A stretch of DNA of 9,144 nt. Source: an uncultured Chlamydiae bacterium (GTDB lineage: Bacteria; Chlamydiota; Chlamydiia; Chlamydiales; Rhabdochlamydiaceae). This document shows, one piece after another, positions 6,624 to 9,144 of the stretch. The position numbers and the translations under genes were made by a program. A model generated the notes under the pieces. It saw only the letters and a list, made by a program, of their open reading frames with translations. It ran no database searches and was not told the origin of the DNA. The stretch's first letter is position 1. Every line of letters begins with the position of its first letter. The DNA lies in assembly GCA_945957075.1 (NCBI GenBank), contig CAMFJP010000049.1, positions 1 to 9,144 on the forward strand, written 5' to 3'.

Positions 6624-7901
6624 ATGCCCTTTGTTGTTACAATGCCCAAGCTCTCACCTACCATGGAAAAAGGGGTTCTTGTCAAGTGGCATAAACGCCT
6701 TGGCGATCTTGTACGCGCAGGAGATGCTCTTTTTGATGTAGCAACCGACAAAGCAACAGTCGAGCACACAGCTTTAGATGAGGGTTATCTTAGACAGATC
6801 ATTGTACAAGAGGGGAAAGAGGCCTACATCAATCAGCCTATCGCTATTTTTACAGAAACTAAAGATGAAAACATCGACGACTATGTTTTAGAAGCTCCGC
6901 AAAAACAACCAGCCGTACAAACAGCTTCGCCAGAGCCAGAATATCTACATGTTTCGCATGCAGAGACTCCAAAACTTACTCAACCCTTATTTGCTCCAGA
7001 GCCCCCTTTGACCCAGTATACATTCCCTTCCCCACAGCGCGAAACCTTTGTGCGCGCAAGCCCACTTGCAAAAAAAATGGCAAAAGAAAAGGGAATAGAC
7101 CTTTCAACTGTACGCGGGACCGGCCCTAGAGGACGCATTACAAGCAAAGATCTCGATCTTGGACAAAAAAGCGCTCTTGTGCAATTTAATTCTACAAGAA
7201 TACCATCGACACCTCCAGGAAGCTACCAAGAAGAGCCTCTGTCGCCTATGCGACAAACCATTGCCAAAAGACTGCAGGAATCCAAATCTTTTATTCCCCA
7301 TTTTTATCTTTTTCAAGAAATCTGTGCAGATCCTCTACTTGCAGCAAGAGCTCAGCTCAAAGAGGGGGGGGTAGCAGTCTCTGTAAATGATTTTATCATT
7401 CGAGGCGTAGCACTAGCTCTTAAAAAACACCCAGAAATTAATAGTGGTTTTCATTCAGGTAATCAGACAATAGTGCATTATCAGACAATAGACATCGCAG
7501 TTGCAGTAAGTATCCCAGCTGGCCTTATCACACCCATTATTCGCCATGCAGATTATAAAAACCTGGGGGCCTTATCTGTAGAAATGCGCTCTTTAGCAGA
7601 AAAAGCACGCCAAGGAAAATTGGCAAGAGAAGAATATATGGGAGGCTCTTTTACCATTTCAAATCTTGGAATGTATGGTATTGATGCATTTGCTGGAATA
7701 ATTAACCCTCCCCACGGTGCTATTTTATGTGTTGGTGGGGCCATAGAAAAACCCGTTATAAAAGCAGGGGAGGTTGTTGCAGCACGCCAAATGCAACTCA
7801 CCTTATGCGCTGATCATAGAGTCATTGATGGCGCCGATAGCGCTAAATTTATTAAAACGCTCCAGACCTTTTTAGAAAACCCCTCATTGCTTCTTGTCTA
7901 A
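6624..7901 (+). CDS. pdhC: dihydrolipoamide acetyltransferase, E2 of pyruvate dehydrogenase
   Basis: E2 forms the core of the complex and transfers the acetyl group from its lipoyl arm to CoA. The 425 residues show one lipoyl domain (1-78) with the lipoylated Lys43 in ATDKATVE, a Pro/Gln/Glu-rich flexible linker (about 80-140), a peripheral subunit-binding domain (143-178) with VRASPLAKKMA and GTGPRGRITSKDL, a second short linker, and the catalytic domain (about 205-425) ending with ADHRVIDGA (396-404), whose His398 and Asp402 are the catalytic pair. A single lipoyl domain is usual for this class. GGAG (6610-6613) in the end of pdhB lies ten bases before the ATG. A run of eight G (7364-7371) lies in the catalytic domain. 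The gene for E3 (lpd) is not in this window. Confidence 0.95.
   Translation: MPFVVTMPKLSPTMEKGVLVKWHKRLGDLVRAGDALFDVATDKATVEHTALDEGYLRQIIVQEGKEAYINQPIAIFTETKDENIDDYVLEAPQKQPAVQTASPEPEYLHVSHAETPKLTQPLFAPEPPLTQYTFPSPQRETFVRASPLAKKMAKEKGIDLSTVRGTGPRGRITSKDLDLGQKSALVQFNSTRIPSTPPGSYQEEPLSPMRQTIAKRLQESKSFIPHFYLFQEICADPLLAARAQLKEGGVAVSVNDFIIRGVALALKKHPEINSGFHSGNQTIVHYQTIDIAVAVSIPAGLITPIIRHADYKNLGALSVEMRSLAEKARQGKLAREEYMGGSFTISNLGMYGIDAFAGIINPPHGAILCVGGAIEKPVIKAGEVVAARQMQLTLCADHRVIDGADSAKFIKTLQTFLENPSLLLV
7364..7371 (+). repeat. eight-G homopolymer inside pdhC
   Basis: An uninterrupted run of eight G encodes part of Glu-Gly-Gly-Val (residues 247-250). Losing one G would create TAG immediately; gaining one would reach TGA a few codons later. 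It could be a slippage site or a sequencing weak point. Confidence 0.9.
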
Positions 7902-7911
7902 GGAATTGCTT

Positions 7912-9144
7912 ATGAAATCTCTGATGAAACTCCTCCTCCTTTCTATTTTACTATGTTCATGCGGTAAAAAGACGCCTGTACAAAAAACTGAAGAGCGTCC
8001 GCTACGCCTTAACCAACGCTCTATGCCAAGAGCTTTAGACCCAAGACAGGCATATGAATCGTATGCGAGTTTCTTTGTAAAAATGTTGTTCGATGGACTC
8101 ATGAGAATTGGAGAAGATGGAGAACCTGTATGCGCTCTTGCAGAATCCTATACTATTTCCGAAGACAAAAAGACATACACCTTTTATTTACGCTCAGCTC
8201 ATTGGACAAATGGAAAAGAAATCACAGCCTATGATTTTGCTTATGCGTGGAAATCCATTATTAACCCTAAAACAGCAACGCGTGCAGCACACCTCTTTTA
8301 TGCAATAAAAAACGTTCAAAAAATTTTACAAGGAGAGATGGAGCTAGATGCGGTTGGGATTTACCCCTTAGACGCAAAAACTTTGCGTGTAGAGCTTGAA
8401 TTTCCAGCTCCCTATTTTTTAGAAACAACTGCCACGGCTCCCTATGCCCCCATTCCCATGGAACTTGATCTTGAAAATCCCGATTGGGCTAACGAAACAG
8501 GGGAGGGGTTTGTAAGTAATGGCGCCTTCCGCCTTCAAGCCTGGAATTTAGAAAAAGAGCTCATTTTAGTCAAAAATCCAACCTATTGGAATGCAGCCTC
8601 TATTCATCTTCCCTCTATTTATACAACTTTTGTACGCGATGAAACAACAGGCCTTCTACTCTTTCAAAAAGGGGAGATAGACTGGTTTGGTAGACCCCTG
8701 ACCCTATTCCCTCCAGATGCCCTTGGGGATCTTGCACGTACAGGTCAAGTCCTTTTTAAAGATGCCTTTATGACCTCTTGGGCATTATTCAATGTCCAAA
8801 AAATCCCTTTTAACAATCAAAAATTACGCCTTGCATTTGCATACGCATTAGATCGCCAAGAGATAGTAGATCATCTTACATACGACAGTACATCTGCCAT
8901 GCGAGTGTTTAATGCATCGCTAGCATTTCAAGAAGAGCCTTATTTTTCAGATGGCAATATAGAAAAAGCGCGGGAGCTTTTTACCCAAGCTCTTGAAGAG
9001 CTTCAGCTAACAAAAGAGACGTTTCCAATTGTTTCCTTTAGCGCCTCTAATTCAGAAAGTGCGCGCAGAATTACTCAAGCAATACAACAGCAATGGCAAA
9101 GAGCCTTTGATATCACTGTCCACGTAGAGTACACAGATTGGAAC
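7912..9144 (+). CDS. oppA: oligopeptide-binding lipoprotein OppA, family 5 solute-binding protein (3' end missing)
   Basis: The extracytoplasmic receptor of a peptide ABC importer (solute-binding protein family 5). The 411 visible codons remain open at the right edge; the family is usually about 500-550 residues, so roughly a fifth is missing. A basic, leucine-rich signal peptide (MKSLMKLLLLSILL) ends in a lipobox-like LCSC, predicting lipid attachment at Cys17. The family signature is seen at residues 89-118, with YTFYLR, WTNGKEITAYDFAYAWKSI, and a second conserved block near 295-322 with FNVQKIPFNN and ALDRQEIV. AAGGA (7900-7904), overlapping the pdhC stop, lies seven bases before the ATG. 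It follows pdhC by ten bases, so it is probably co-transcribed. The membrane and ATPase partners are not in the window. Chlamydiae often carry several OppA paralogues with differing ligands; the ligand here cannot be told from sequence. Confidence 0.9.
   Translation, partial: MKSLMKLLLLSILLCSCGKKTPVQKTEERPLRLNQRSMPRALDPRQAYESYASFFVKMLFDGLMRIGEDGEPVCALAESYTISEDKKTYTFYLRSAHWTNGKEITAYDFAYAWKSIINPKTATRAAHLFYAIKNVQKILQGEMELDAVGIYPLDAKTLRVELEFPAPYFLETTATAPYAPIPMELDLENPDWANETGEGFVSNGAFRLQAWNLEKELILVKNPTYWNAASIHLPSIYTTFVRDETTGLLLFQKGEIDWFGRPLTLFPPDALGDLARTGQVLFKDAFMTSWALFNVQKIPFNNQKLRLAFAYALDRQEIVDHLTYDSTSAMRVFNASLAFQEEPYFSDGNIEKARELFTQALEELQLTKETFPIVSFSASNSESARRITQAIQQQWQRAFDITVHVEYTDWN

Noticed and set aside
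7104..7801. Open frames on both strands inside pdhC (7104-7316, 7159-7374, 7553-7801)
   Set aside because: All overlap intact E2 domains; the plus-strand one ends within the G-run purely by frame coincidence.
7884..8308. Open frames overlapping the start of oppA on both strands
   Set aside because: The oppA frame has a ribosome site, signal peptide and family signature, and accounts for this stretch.

Overview
The window looks like a tightly packed piece of a bacterial chromosome, AT-leaning by eye, most plausibly from a member of the Chlamydiota (an environmental chlamydia rather than Chlamydia proper). I infer this from the gene mix: a tyrosine/tryptophan-type HAAAP permease, a RecD2-type helicase, a compact pdhABC block without its E3 gene, an OppA-type lipoprotein and a eukaryote-like Ser/Thr kinase. 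No rRNA or marker gene fixes the taxonomy, so the assignment is moderate. There is no tRNA, rRNA, CRISPR array, insertion sequence or integrase, and no gene-free stretch longer than about 55 bases.

Layout. The left third is on the minus strand. A complete recD2 helicase gene (756-2939) is followed downstream by a Ser/Thr protein kinase gene (starts at 702, runs off the left edge). A hairpin plus T-run resembling a weak intrinsic terminator lies between them. The right two thirds are on the plus strand: seven genes from 2984 to the right edge, in order an SMR transporter of the guanidinium-exporter (SugE/Gdx) type, an aromatic amino acid permease (tyrP-like), a 50-residue lipoprotein, pdhA, pdhB, pdhC, and an oligopeptide-binding lipoprotein (oppA, cut by the right edge). 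Junctions range from a 22-base overlap to a 10-base gap, so this reads as one operon or at least one transcription unit with strong translational coupling. The two blocks diverge from a 44-base gap (2940-2983) that may hold overlapping promoters.

How the genes work together. PdhA and PdhB form the E1 heterotetramer and PdhC the E2 core of pyruvate dehydrogenase, making acetyl-CoA; the E3 subunit must be encoded elsewhere. The two membrane transporters and the OppA lipoprotein concern import of amino acids and peptides and export of small cations, so the plus-strand run joins nutrient uptake with entry of pyruvate carbon into acetyl-CoA. RecD2 serves DNA repair. The kinase has all catalytic motifs visible but an HCD rather than HRD catalytic loop, and its target is unknown.

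The most interesting items are the unrecognised tiny lipoprotein gene overlapping both tyrP and pdhA, the non-RD kinase beside recD2, and the SugE-like transporter that lacks the family's usual tryptophan. I do not see a clearly new multi-gene system.
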